This document shows positions 49,551-58,800 of a stretch of DNA of 64,000 bases, piece by piece. The position numbers and the translations under genes were made by a program. Source of the stretch: Secundilactobacillus silagincola (GTDB lineage: Bacteria; Bacillota; Bacilli; Lactobacillales; Lactobacillaceae); assembly GCF_002583405.1 (NCBI RefSeq), contig NZ_BCMJ01000006.1, forward strand, positions 62,001-126,000, written 5' to 3'. Numbering within the stretch: the stretch's first letter is position 1; each line of letters begins with the position of its first letter. The notes under the pieces are model-generated. The model was not told the origin of the DNA and did not search any database. It saw only the letters and a list, made by a program, of their open reading frames with translations.

Positions 49551-50420
49551 ATGCGTCGTTTAGAAGATTTCGATAACGAATACTTATTTGTGTTACCGCC
49601 AGCTTTACTACGCTCATATGCATCCTCACCTATTTTCAACAACCTCTACGTCACCGATCTTGGCTTTTTCCCCAACGCTGACTATCACTACGTTTCTCGT
49701 CAAAACGGTACCAATACCTGGATCGTGATTTTTTGTACCAACGGATCAGGCACAGTTGTTGTTGATCATACAACTTACGCGATGAAACAACATTCGTTCA
49801 TTATCTTGCCACCTAATATCAGACATAAATATTTCACTGCCGAAAACGATCCTTGGGACATCTACTGGGTACACTTTCGTGGTAACTTAGCGACTAGCTA
49901 TCCCTGTGTCTACCCCAAGTCTGTCTTCTATTTAGAAGAACTTCCCATTAGCCAAATTAAATCCGTTATGGAGCTGTTTTGGTTTATGATCAAGACCTTT
50001 CAACCAGGATTTTCGTTAAACCGAGAATTGTATGCTTCTCAATTACTAGGTGCGCTCCTCTCTGGCTTAAGCGTTAATAAAAGTGATGTCACTACAGGCA
50101 GTACCTATGTAGATATGGCCATTCAATACATCTACAAAAACATCAGTAACCCCATTAAACTAGACGATATCGCTAAAACACTGGGAATTTCAATCAGTTA
50201 TCTGAGTCGAACCTTTCGCAAAGTTACCAAGGTCAGTGTGAATCAATTTATCACCTCTGCCAAAATAGACCGAGCAAGCCATTATCTACGATTTACTAAT
50301 ATCCCTATCCAACAAATTGCCACCCGATTAGGATACACTGACAGTTATTACTTTTCCCGAGTGTTTAAAAAGGAATACCACGTTTCCCCAAGAGAATACC
50401 GTCAACAGGAAATTTCGTAA
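49551..50420 (+). CDS. AraC-family regulator
   Basis: A 289-residue protein: an N-terminal cupin-like sensor (HSFIILPPNIRHKYFT, residues about 75-90) and a C-terminal double helix-turn-helix (LDDIAKTLGISISYLSRTF, then IQQIATRLGYTDSYYFSRVF and the closing KEYHVSPREYR). Typical of sugar-responsive activators such as RafR/MsmR-like. GGAGG 7 nt before ATG. Divergent from the DUF5107 operon and most likely its activator. Confidence 0.9.
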   Translation: MRRLEDFDNEYLFVLPPALLRSYASSPIFNNLYVTDLGFFPNADYHYVSRQNGTNTWIVIFCTNGSGTVVVDHTTYAMKQHSFIILPPNIRHKYFTAENDPWDIYWVHFRGNLATSYPCVYPKSVFYLEELPISQIKSVMELFWFMIKTFQPGFSLNRELYASQLLGALLSGLSVNKSDVTTGSTYVDMAIQYIYKNISNPIKLDDIAKTLGISISYLSRTFRKVTKVSVNQFITSAKIDRASHYLRFTNIPIQQIATRLGYTDSYYFSRVFKKEYHVSPREYRQQEIS

Positions 50421-50443
50421 GGATTAACAGGTTCCATAGTTCC

Positions 50444-50483
50444 AAAAAGCCTATTCCGAGGAATTGCCGGAATAGGCTTTTTT
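50444..50483. terminator. Bidirectional terminator
   Basis: AAAAAGCCTATTCCG and CGGAATAGGCTTTTT separate the AraC gene from the convergent ABC permease. Confidence 0.88.
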
Positions 50484-50495
50484 AACAACATCTAT

Positions 50496-53066
50496 TTAAT
50501 TTTCCTTCAACGCTTCCACCATATCAACATGCTTCAGCTTCTGATGGGTCACCCACATCACAATTAGGGTAAACACTACCATCAGCAACGTAGCTACCAC
50601 GTATCCTGGCCAGCGAATAATTACCGGGAAGACTACCTGGGACGTTGTCGCCTGATTCAAAATAAAGCTAAGCAATCCCCAGCCAGCACCATATCCCAAA
50701 ATGATGCCGAAGATGGTCAGTAAAATATTCTCCCGTGAAACGTACATGGTCACTTCATTATCAAAGAAACCCAGCACTTTCACCGTCGAAAGCTCACGAA
50801 TCCGCTCTGAAATATTGATATTAGTTAGGTTATACAACACCACGAACGATAGAACACCAGACAACAGGATCATGATTAACACAATGACGTTCATAGAACT
50901 GCTCATGGTCTTGATCGTGGTTTCCTGATCTGACGCGAAACTGGTTCCCAGTGCACCGCCGTGTTTCAGCAATTGTCTTGCCAGTTTATTTTGCTGCTGG
51001 CTGGACTGCTTGTTTAATTTAACGAACAGCGTATTTACTGCTGGTTTGGCATTAAAAGCATTGTGGTAGGCAGTTGGACTCATGTACGCAAAGACTCCCA
51101 TGTAGTTCGGCGTCACTGCCACTACTTTTAAACGTGCCTTTTTACCTTTGGCAGTGGTAAAGCTGACATTGTCCCCCGCTTTAACGTCAAGCTGAGAGGC
51201 AATTTTTTTGCTGATTACCAACCCGCTTTTAGTGAGCGCATGACTTAACGTGACGTATTTCTTGAACTGTCGATTATCGTTCGGGGTAACTAGATTCACG
51301 TCACTGATTTGCTTGGTATTAGCTTTCACCTTACCAGTGGTCAGATTAACCTTTGTGGCGCCCTTATATGCATCCGACTGATTCAACACCCGCATCGCCT
51401 TTTGACTCTGACCATCATGGGCCAATGATACGGTAGCTGAATAGTGGAAGATTTGACCGTACTGCTGACTAGCAGTTGAACCGATTGAGTCATTAAGACC
51501 AAAACCGGTCAAAATCAACGCCGTCCCACCAGCAATACCAATAATCGTCATCCACATCCGGCTCTTGTACCGAAATAGGTTTCGGTAAGACACTTTCTGA
51601 TTGAAACTCATCCGACGCCACAACGGTGTAATGCGTTCCATTAAGATCCGTTTCGCTGATTTAGGTGTTCTTGGCAACATCAGATCAGCGGGCTTTTCAG
51701 CCAACTCGCGACGAATCACAATCACTGCCGCGCCTACCGTTGCTAACAGCGAGAAGACAACCGCTAAAGCAATCACTGACCACATCACCGGCACTGAGGT
51801 GGTCAACGGAATACTCATGTGGTACATCGAAATAACAAGCCGAGGAAGGGTCACGTTTCCAATGGCACTACCTAGAATGGCACCGATTAAGCCGGCCATT
51901 AACGCATAGCTCAAATAGTTTTTAGCAATGGCCCACTTCGTATAGCCAAGCGCCTTGAACGTGCCGATTTGCCTTCGCGCTTCCTCCACCATCCGTGTGA
52001 TCGTGGTAAAAGTAATCAACGCTGCAATGAGAAAGAAAAAGACTGGAAATACATTAGCAATGGCCGCAATTCGGTCCGAGGTGTCTCCAAATGATGTAAA
52101 TCCTGGCAAGTCTTCGCGAGTCTGCCAAGTATAGGTCGTGTGTGCTTTAGCAGTAGCTTCTTTCAACGCTGCATTTAACTTCGCCTGATTTTCACTTAAC
52201 GTTTGCGTTTGCTGCTGGAGCGCTGCTGAATTGCCAGTGGCCTGTTTTAACTGCGCTAACTGCTTAGATGCTTGCGTTAATTTTTGCTGTTGCGGCGCGA
52301 AGGAACGTTTTACCTCTGCTGATAGTTGCTGATTGCGTTCCTTAGCCCGCGGTTTAAAGGCAGCCTTTAATGCTGTCACTTTTTTATTTACAGCACTTTG
52401 ATAGTCATCGTTAAACGAATTCATTGACTGCAATGACTTGAACCTCACCGTTAATACCGTTGCTGTTGGCAGGTTTAATTGCTGCGGTTTAATATACGCA
52501 AAATAACGAACCGTACCATCGCCAACGTTTGCTGAGCCACGGGTACTGTAATCGATGTACTGTGGTGAATCCGCAAAACCAACGATTTGATAAGCCTGTT
52601 GCTTAAGATCAGCTTGCTTGTTAAACCGATACGTGTCCCCTAGCCGGTAGCCATAATCACGTTTAGCCCGTTCGTCCAATACGATTTGATCTGCTGACTG
52701 GGGTAAATGACCGCTCCGTAGTTTCAGCTGATTCTGTTTCGCACCAGATTGATAGCCATATAATGCCACCACGTCTTCATCCTTGCCGCCAGTGACATAC
52801 TTGAACTTGCTGGTTTCCGCTTGCACACCAGCAACTTGTTCAGCGGTTCGAACGTCTTTTGGGGTGAATCCAGTTGTGGAAAACAGTTGTACATCGCTTA
52901 AGTGCTCAGTTTTAACCGTATTATCCATGGAATCATTGAGACTAGGACCAGCAGCTTTAACCCCCACAAAGATCAGTGTTCCCAATAAAATAATCATAAT
53001 AATGGCGATAAACCGCCCCTTGTTAGCAGCAATCTCACGCCACATGTTTTTAGTCATGGGTTTCAT
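50496..53066 (-). CDS. ABC transporter permease, FtsX-like (MacB type)
   Basis: An 856-residue membrane protein with one N-terminal helix (FIAIIMIILLGTLIFVGV), an extracytoplasmic domain, then two FtsX cores (helices at about 340-460 and 720-850). Residues about 235-310 (QKLTQASKQLAQLKQAT...ALQQQTQTLSENQAKLNAAL) form a predicted extracellular coiled coil. The layout fits export of peptides or lipids, or mechanotransmission. ATG 53066 is 5 nt past the ATPase stop with GGTG upstream. Substrate unknown. Confidence 0.85.
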   Translation of the reverse strand: MKPMTKNMWREIAANKGRFIAIIMIILLGTLIFVGVKAAGPSLNDSMDNTVKTEHLSDVQLFSTTGFTPKDVRTAEQVAGVQAETSKFKYVTGGKDEDVVALYGYQSGAKQNQLKLRSGHLPQSADQIVLDERAKRDYGYRLGDTYRFNKQADLKQQAYQIVGFADSPQYIDYSTRGSANVGDGTVRYFAYIKPQQLNLPTATVLTVRFKSLQSMNSFNDDYQSAVNKKVTALKAAFKPRAKERNQQLSAEVKRSFAPQQQKLTQASKQLAQLKQATGNSAALQQQTQTLSENQAKLNAALKEATAKAHTTYTWQTREDLPGFTSFGDTSDRIAAIANVFPVFFFLIAALITFTTITRMVEEARRQIGTFKALGYTKWAIAKNYLSYALMAGLIGAILGSAIGNVTLPRLVISMYHMSIPLTTSVPVMWSVIALAVVFSLLATVGAAVIVIRRELAEKPADLMLPRTPKSAKRILMERITPLWRRMSFNQKVSYRNLFRYKSRMWMTIIGIAGGTALILTGFGLNDSIGSTASQQYGQIFHYSATVSLAHDGQSQKAMRVLNQSDAYKGATKVNLTTGKVKANTKQISDVNLVTPNDNRQFKKYVTLSHALTKSGLVISKKIASQLDVKAGDNVSFTTAKGKKARLKVVAVTPNYMGVFAYMSPTAYHNAFNAKPAVNTLFVKLNKQSSQQQNKLARQLLKHGGALGTSFASDQETTIKTMSSSMNVIVLIMILLSGVLSFVVLYNLTNINISERIRELSTVKVLGFFDNEVTMYVSRENILLTIFGIILGYGAGWGLLSFILNQATTSQVVFPVIIRWPGYVVATLLMVVFTLIVMWVTHQKLKHVDMVEALKEN

Positions 53067-53071
53067 CCCGA

Positions 53072-53773
53072 TCACCACTCAATCTGTTCAACGGGAACGG
53101 GTGTCGGATTATCTTCCACCGACCGCACCTGTGCATCGTTGATTCGGATGACACGGTCAGCCATTTTGGCGATGGCTGCGTTATGGGTGATGATCACCAC
53201 CGTCTTATTATCGCGTTGACTGGCCGTTTGAAGCAGGCTCAGGACTTGTTTCCCGGTTTCAAAATCTAGGGCACCCGTTGGCTCATCACACAGGAGCAAC
53301 TTGGGGTTCTTGGCTAGGGCTCGGGCAATGGCGACCCGCTGCTGTTCACCGCCGGAGAGTTGCGACGGAAAGTTATCTAGTCGATTGCCCAGTCCCACTT
53401 CACGTAACGTTTCTTCAGCATCCAACGCATCATCCACGATTGAATTAGCCAGTTCGACATTTTCCTTAGTCGTTAAGTTCGGAATCAGGTTATAGAATTG
53501 AAAAACAAACCCTACGTCGCTGCGACGGTACGCCGTTAGCTGACGATCGTTAAACTTTGCAATATCCACGCCATCGATCAAAACTTCACCGCTTGTTGGC
53601 GTATCCATACCACCCAAAATATTGAGCACCGTCGATTTCCCCGCACCACTAGGACCTAAAATCACGGTTAACTGTCCCTGTTCACACGTGAAATTTAATT
53701 TGTTATTGGCGATGATTTCAGTTTCGCCCATTTGATACTTCTTCGATTCGTTTTGTACTTCAATGTAACTCAT
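53072..53773 (-). CDS. ABC transporter ATPase, LolD/MacB type
   Basis: A 233-residue ATPase: Walker [10 protein letters not shown] near 40, the family-specific [20 protein letters not shown], signature [15 protein letters not shown], Walker [13 protein letters not shown] and switch IITHN. ATG 53773 has GAGGTGG 5 nt upstream and starts [13 protein letters not shown]; the frame is open to 53821. Partner of the FtsX-like permease 5 nt downstream. Confidence 0.92.
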   Translation of the reverse strand: MSYIEVQNESKKYQMGETEIIANNKLNFTCEQGQLTVILGPSGAGKSTVLNILGGMDTPTSGEVLIDGVDIAKFNDRQLTAYRRSDVGFVFQFYNLIPNLTTKENVELANSIVDDALDAEETLREVGLGNRLDNFPSQLSGGEQQRVAIARALAKNPKLLLCDEPTGALDFETGKQVLSLLQTASQRDNKTVVIITHNAAIAKMADRVIRINDAQVRSVEDNPTPVPVEQIEW

Positions 53774-53874
53774 GCATTCCACCTCGTTTAAGTTCTCTTG
53801 TATTGAGTATCGCTTGACCAACGCAGAAATTCAAGGTGGAATTTTATTGTGACTATCAAATATTGATCAATAGG

Positions 53875-53918
53875 AAAAAGGCTACAAGCCATCAATTTCG
53901 TACTGACAGCTTATAGCC
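53875..53918 (-). terminator. Terminator of alr
   Basis: GGCTATAAGC pairs with GCTTGTAGCC on the minus strand, then TTTTT. Confidence 0.75.
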
Positions 53919-53938
53919 CAATGTATATATTATAGAAG

Positions 53939-55060
53939 TTAATTTTGATAAAACCGCGGCAATCGTTCACTAAACCCACAGGCAATCTCATAATGGATCG
54001 TGCCACAGTAGTCAGCTATCTCTTGCAATGAAATTGTTTGACCATGATCTTCACCAACCAGTGTAACAAGCGTCCCTACTGGGTATTCATGCGGCAGCCG
54101 AATCATTAACTGATCCATACATATCCGCCCAATAATTTCACAATACTGACCGTCCACCAACACGTGAAAGCCTTGCAGTTGCCGTCTATACCCGTCAGCA
54201 TAGCCAATCGGAACCGTTGCCACCCACTCGTCTTCCTGTGCCGTATAGGTAGCACCATAGCTCACTGATTGACCCGCTTTTAATGCTTTGACGAAAACCG
54301 CACGGGACTCCAGACGCATCGCTGGGTGCAAGACAAACGGCGGTTCCAGTTCGACCCCTGATGGATTTAAGCCATAACCGCCAACACCGAAGCGAATGAG
54401 GTTGCCGTTACAGGCATCATGCCACAAACTTGTGGCAGTGTTGGAGACGTGAACGTATTTTGGCCGATCAGGCACCACCGCCATGAAAACACGCCACTTC
54501 TTTAATTGTTGTTCAAAGTATTCCGTATCAGCCGAATCGGCTTTGGAGAAGTGGGTAAAAATGCCTTCAAATGTAAACTGCTCAGCCGTTTGAAGATACG
54601 CTACAGCCGCTGCCAACTGGGTAGACGTCTGAAACCCAATTCTACCCATTCCAGTATCAAGGCCTAGATGAACGGCTAATGGTGTGGTCACGTGCTCGTT
54701 TTCTAAAAAGCCTTGTGCAGTTTTCAGCCAAGTTAACGATCCCACTGTCGCGGAGATATGGTTGACGGCTAACAGTGCAGCGTATTGAGGCTCAGTAATG
54801 CCTAATACTAAAATCGGCTGATTAAACCCAGCTTCACGTAACGCTAGTGCCTCATCGAGGATTGCCACACAAAAGCCCGTAGCACCCGCACGCAATGCCG
54901 TAGCTGCCACTTGAAGCAGACCGTGTCCGTAAGCATTAGCTTTCACTACCATGAATAGCTCAGTTTTATCAGTTAATCTGGCCTTTTCATTTGCAATATT
55001 CTGATAAATTGCGGTTTGGTCAACCACGATTCGACTTGGTCGATGTTTGCCAATTACCAT
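53939..55060 (-). CDS. alr: Alanine racemase
   Basis: A 373-residue fold-type III PLP enzyme making D-alanine for the wall. PLP lysine K40 is in [60 protein letters not shown] (catalytic Tyr) and [10 protein letters not shown] follow in family order. Whether it is the only racemase cannot be told; the position beside an aspartase and permease rather than acpS suggests a second copy. Confidence 0.93.
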   Translation of the reverse strand: MVIGKHRPSRIVVDQTAIYQNIANEKARLTDKTELFMVVKANAYGHGLLQVAATALRAGATGFCVAILDEALALREAGFNQPILVLGITEPQYAALLAVNHISATVGSLTWLKTAQGFLENEHVTTPLAVHLGLDTGMGRIGFQTSTQLAAAVAYLQTAEQFTFEGIFTHFSKADSADTEYFEQQLKKWRVFMAVVPDRPKYVHVSNTATSLWHDACNGNLIRFGVGGYGLNPSGVELEPPFVLHPAMRLESRAVFVKALKAGQSVSYGATYTAQEDEWVATVPIGYADGYRRQLQGFHVLVDGQYCEIIGRICMDQLMIRLPHEYPVGTLVTLVGEDHGQTISLQEIADYCGTIHYEIACGFSERLPRFYQN

Positions 55061-55147
55061 TTTACAAGACTTCCTTTAATGAAATTACCCATACTTTCAA
55101 CTGTATCCAAATTTTTTTAAATCATTAGTTCGAAATAAAGCCATACT

Positions 55148-56542
55148 TTATCCTTCACGCCGTTTTGTTTGTACAGTGGATTGTCCGTGTAGCAGACTTT
55201 CAGGCGATAACAGCTGATCAAGCTGCTCTACTGATAACAGGTGTCTATCAAGAACAATTTCTCGCACGGAGCGCTCCTCGCTCAGTGCTTGTTTAATCAC
55301 CGCCGTTGTCTTGGTATAACCCAAGATTGGTGAAAGTGCGGTCGCTATAATTGCTGAATGTTCAACATAACGTTGCGTCTTTGTTCGGTTAACTTGCAAT
55401 CCATGCAGGCAGTTAGCAACTAAAGTCTGGATGCCCTTTTCGAGGTAAGTCTCACTCGCCAGTATGTCGCGAAACATAATTGGCTCAAAGGCGTTTAACT
55501 CAAGTTGACCACCTTGCGCGGCTAAGGTAACCGTGGTGTCGTTTCCGATAACTTCAAACGCAACTTGGTTCACCACTTCTGGGATAACTGGGTTGACTTT
55601 AGCTGGCATAATTGATGATCCTGCCTGTACTGCTGGCAACCGTAGTTCCGCTAATCCAGCTTGAGGGCCACTTCCGAGCAGTCGTAAATCGTTACAGAAC
55701 TTAGATAAGTCAACTGCCAACGCTTTGAGCGCACCGGAAAAGACTACCGCAGTGTCACAGTTCTGAGTGGCATCAATCAAATCTGGAGCTGAAACGAGAT
55801 TTAACTGTGTCAGCTGGTTGACCTGTCCCACAATGTGCGCTTGATAATAACTAGTGGCGTTAAGGCCAGTCCCAATCGCGGTACCACCTAAATTAACCAC
55901 CGCTAAATCATCTCGCACAGCAGATAAACGTGCTAAATCACGCTTAAACATTGACCGATATGCCGTAAACGTTCGCCCATAAGTTGTAGGCACAGCATCT
56001 TCCAACTGTGTTCGGCCAATTTTCAGTACGTCCTTATTCTGCTCCGCGAGGTTTTCAAGCTCATCGAGTAAACCGTTGATTGCTTTCAGAAGAGATGGGA
56101 GCTTTTTTAACATTGCCATTTGACCAGCTGTTGGAAAGGTGTCGTTAGTTGACTGTGACTGGTTAACGTCATCGTTAGGATGAACGTGAACGCCAGGTGT
56201 CAATGCTTCTGCCAAGTGGGCAACAACTTCATTAACGTTCATATTAGCTGAAGTACCAGCACTGCCTTGGATTGCAGGCACAATAAACGCGTCTTGATGT
56301 CTGCCAAGCAACAGCTGATTGCATGCCGCGATAATGGCGTTAGCTTTGGCGGCCTTCAAGGTACCAGCTTGTTGGTTGACCTGTGCTGCCGCTTTTTTAA
56401 TTTGGAGAAAGCTTTCGATAATTAAGGGATGGATCTTTTCCCTTGAAATAGGAAAGTTGTTCTCTGCACGCTTACTGTGAATACCATATAAAGCATCATC
56501 ATCAATCGCTAACTTACCAATACAATCCTGTTCAATTCTCAT
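55148..56542 (-). CDS. aspA: Aspartate ammonia-lyase (fumarase/aspartase superfamily)
   Basis: A 464-residue lyase: opening MRIEQDCIGKL, SANMNVNEVVAHLAE, GRTQLEDAVPTTYGRTF, and the superfamily signature GSSIMPAKVNPV near residue 315. Sequence features lean to aspartase (aspartate to fumarate and ammonia) rather than class II fumarase, though YGIHSKRAENNF at 20-30 departs from the usual YYGIQT start. The ribosome binding site (AGGAGA) precedes ATG. It is 87 bp upstream of alr in the same direction. Confidence 0.8.
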   Translation of the reverse strand: MRIEQDCIGKLAIDDDALYGIHSKRAENNFPISREKIHPLIIESFLQIKKAAAQVNQQAGTLKAAKANAIIAACNQLLLGRHQDAFIVPAIQGSAGTSANMNVNEVVAHLAEALTPGVHVHPNDDVNQSQSTNDTFPTAGQMAMLKKLPSLLKAINGLLDELENLAEQNKDVLKIGRTQLEDAVPTTYGRTFTAYRSMFKRDLARLSAVRDDLAVVNLGGTAIGTGLNATSYYQAHIVGQVNQLTQLNLVSAPDLIDATQNCDTAVVFSGALKALAVDLSKFCNDLRLLGSGPQAGLAELRLPAVQAGSSIMPAKVNPVIPEVVNQVAFEVIGNDTTVTLAAQGGQLELNAFEPIMFRDILASETYLEKGIQTLVANCLHGLQVNRTKTQRYVEHSAIIATALSPILGYTKTTAVIKQALSEERSVREIVLDRHLLSVEQLDQLLSPESLLHGQSTVQTKRREG

Positions 56543-57318
56543 GGCAATCTCTCCTGTCGTTTAATTTAAATAGTTTATGTCAGATATACTAACATCACAA
56601 AATATATCCTATACCTATTTAGAAATTAATCAATAGAATACTGCTAAAATAGGTGCTATGTTAGGTTTACCAATTTCAATCAATTAAACTAAATACCAAT
56701 AAATCATGGTTTATCACGTTTTTAAATTGTGAATTCAATTAGATTCTATGTTACTAAACATGACATATGTTCGTTAAAAATACTTGAGTCTATTACATAT
56801 TGTATCTAATCACCAGCGCCTCCCTTCAAGTGCCTATTGTTTCATGACATACTTAGCAAAATTGCTTTTCTAGTCTACTCACAAGATTCCAAGATGTTAG
56901 CTTACCGTCTCCTCTCCTTAAAATATTCACGTGCTGAATGGTCTTTTATCAAAAATGCATAATCAATTTTGTATTACTACCGTTTACAAGTAAACTTATG
57001 AACGTCACAATTTTGACCTTAAACTGATAATTTGCTTAGTTTCTACTCATGCGCAGAAGAATGATCAGTCTGCCACAGCAATGTGATAATCAGTCAATCT
57101 TTGGCGCTTTTAGGTAAGTATTTATTCATTTTAATTATGCATAATTAATTATTAGAAAACAATTTAATTAATTAAATCGTTTATAATCGCTTCTATGTCA
57201 GTCATTATAGCAACTATTAAATCCATTTTCTACATAAAATCTCATTTATTTTTAATTTTACTATTGAATTTTATTTCATTAGGTGATTAAATTAACATCA
57301 ATGAAAAGGAGTGAGACT
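56543..57318. other. AT-rich intergenic region with palindromic boxes
   Basis: About 775 bp with no convincing ORF between divergent aspA and the permease gene. TTATGCATAA (57135-57144) and the related AATGCATAATCAA (about 56954-56966) could be halves of ArgR-like or other operators. AT content rises toward the permease start (57120-57280). No terminator seen. Confidence 0.4.
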
Positions 57319-58719
57319 ATGAACAAACAAGAAAATACAAATGCTGATGGGACGAAACGATCTCTATCTAATCGGCACGTTCAAATGATTGCACTCGGTG
57401 GCACAATTGGTACTGGTCTCTTCTTGGGTGCTAGTACGTCTATTACTAAAACTGGTCCTTCGATTATCTTGGTATATATGATTATTGGTATCTTTTTCTT
57501 TCTAATGATGCGTGGTATTGGTGAAATGCTGTATCAAGATCCCTCTCAACATACGTTCATTGCGTTTATTACTCGCTATCTGGGTCAACGAACGGGGTAC
57601 TTTGCTGGCTGGACTTACTGGATTGGGTTGATTTGCGTGGGCATGGCCGAAATAACTGCCATTGCCAGTTACGTTCAATTTTGGTTCCCGCATCTCCCTG
57701 CTTGGTTGATTCAAATTAGTTTCTTGGTCATATTAACCAGCGTCAATTTAATCGCCGTACGCATCTTCGGTGAAGCAGAGTTTTGGTTCGCCATGATCAA
57801 AATTATTGCTATTCTCTCAATGATTGCGACAGGAATCATGATGTTACTGACACACTTTAAGACGCCAACAGGTCAAGTCAGTCTTGGCAACATTACAACT
57901 CATCTATCGCTATTTCCAAACGGTATTAACAGCTTCATCAGTGCCTTCCCGATGGTGTTCTTCGCCTTTTTAGGGATGGAATTCATCGGTATCACTACCG
58001 CTGAAACGAAGAATCCCCGTCACGTATTGCCAAAAGCAATCAATGAAGTGATTTACCGGATTCTGATTTTCTATATTGGTGCCCTACTTGTTATCATGTT
58101 GATTTATCCATGGCAAAGCTTATCAGCAAAGCAAAGTCCATTCGTACAAGTCTTTTCATTAGTTGGGCTTCGCGCAGCAGCTGCCATCATTAACTTCGTG
58201 GTTCTCACTTCAGCGGCATCATCACTGAACAGCATGATTTATTCGTCTGGCCGCCATTTTTACCAACTAGCCAGCGAATCTCATGGTCGCTTCATGAGCC
58301 ATTTCAAAGGCATTTCTACACACGGTGTTCCTGCTCAGGGCATTTTGATTTCTGCGACGTTAATTTTGTTGGCTCCCGTTATTAGCGCTCTTCCCTACGT
58401 ATCAAACGCCTTTAGTTTAATTACGTCTGCATCTAGTGACCTGTACCTGATCGTCTATTCACTCACCATAATTGCCCATTACCGATATCGTCAGTCAGCC
58501 GATTTTATGCCAGACGGATTTTTAATGCCAGCCTACAAAGTCTTCGATCCAATGCTGATTGTCTTCTTCATCGTCATCTATATCAGCTTGTTCTTTGATA
58601 GCAGTAACTGGCTTCCCGCTACAATGGGGATTCTATGGTGTGTCATCTTTGGCTTCTTCTCATCTAGAGAGCGTTCAACGGTGCCAACTGTACCGGTTGC
58701 TAACGATAAACTGCTTTAA
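57319..58719 (+). CDS. Amino acid permease (APC, AAT family)
   Basis: A 466-residue, 12-helix permease. The signature starts with LSNRHVQMIALGGTIGTGLFLGAS, then GPSIILVYMIIGIFFFLMMRGIGEM and the characteristic FFAFLGMEFIGITTAETKNPRHVLPKAINEV. Related to AnsP, LysP and GabP types. GGAGTGAG lies before ATG 57319. Being divergent from aspartase, it could bring in aspartate or asparagine; that is inference. Confidence 0.9.
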   Translation: MNKQENTNADGTKRSLSNRHVQMIALGGTIGTGLFLGASTSITKTGPSIILVYMIIGIFFFLMMRGIGEMLYQDPSQHTFIAFITRYLGQRTGYFAGWTYWIGLICVGMAEITAIASYVQFWFPHLPAWLIQISFLVILTSVNLIAVRIFGEAEFWFAMIKIIAILSMIATGIMMLLTHFKTPTGQVSLGNITTHLSLFPNGINSFISAFPMVFFAFLGMEFIGITTAETKNPRHVLPKAINEVIYRILIFYIGALLVIMLIYPWQSLSAKQSPFVQVFSLVGLRAAAAIINFVVLTSAASSLNSMIYSSGRHFYQLASESHGRFMSHFKGISTHGVPAQGILISATLILLAPVISALPYVSNAFSLITSASSDLYLIVYSLTIIAHYRYRQSADFMPDGFLMPAYKVFDPMLIVFFIVIYISLFFDSSNWLPATMGILWCVIFGFFSSRERSTVPTVPVANDKLL

Positions 58720-58734
58720 CCCCATTTGTTGCAC

Positions 58735-58773
58735 AAAAAAGCACCAACTCGTAATTGAGTTGGTGCTTTTTTT
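58735..58773. terminator. Bidirectional terminator
   Basis: AAAAAAGCACCAACTC pairs with GAGTTGGTGCTTTTTT between the permease and the phosphoketolase gene. Confidence 0.9.
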
Positions 58774-58800
58774 AAATGTTCACGTTATCCGTTAAAGAAA

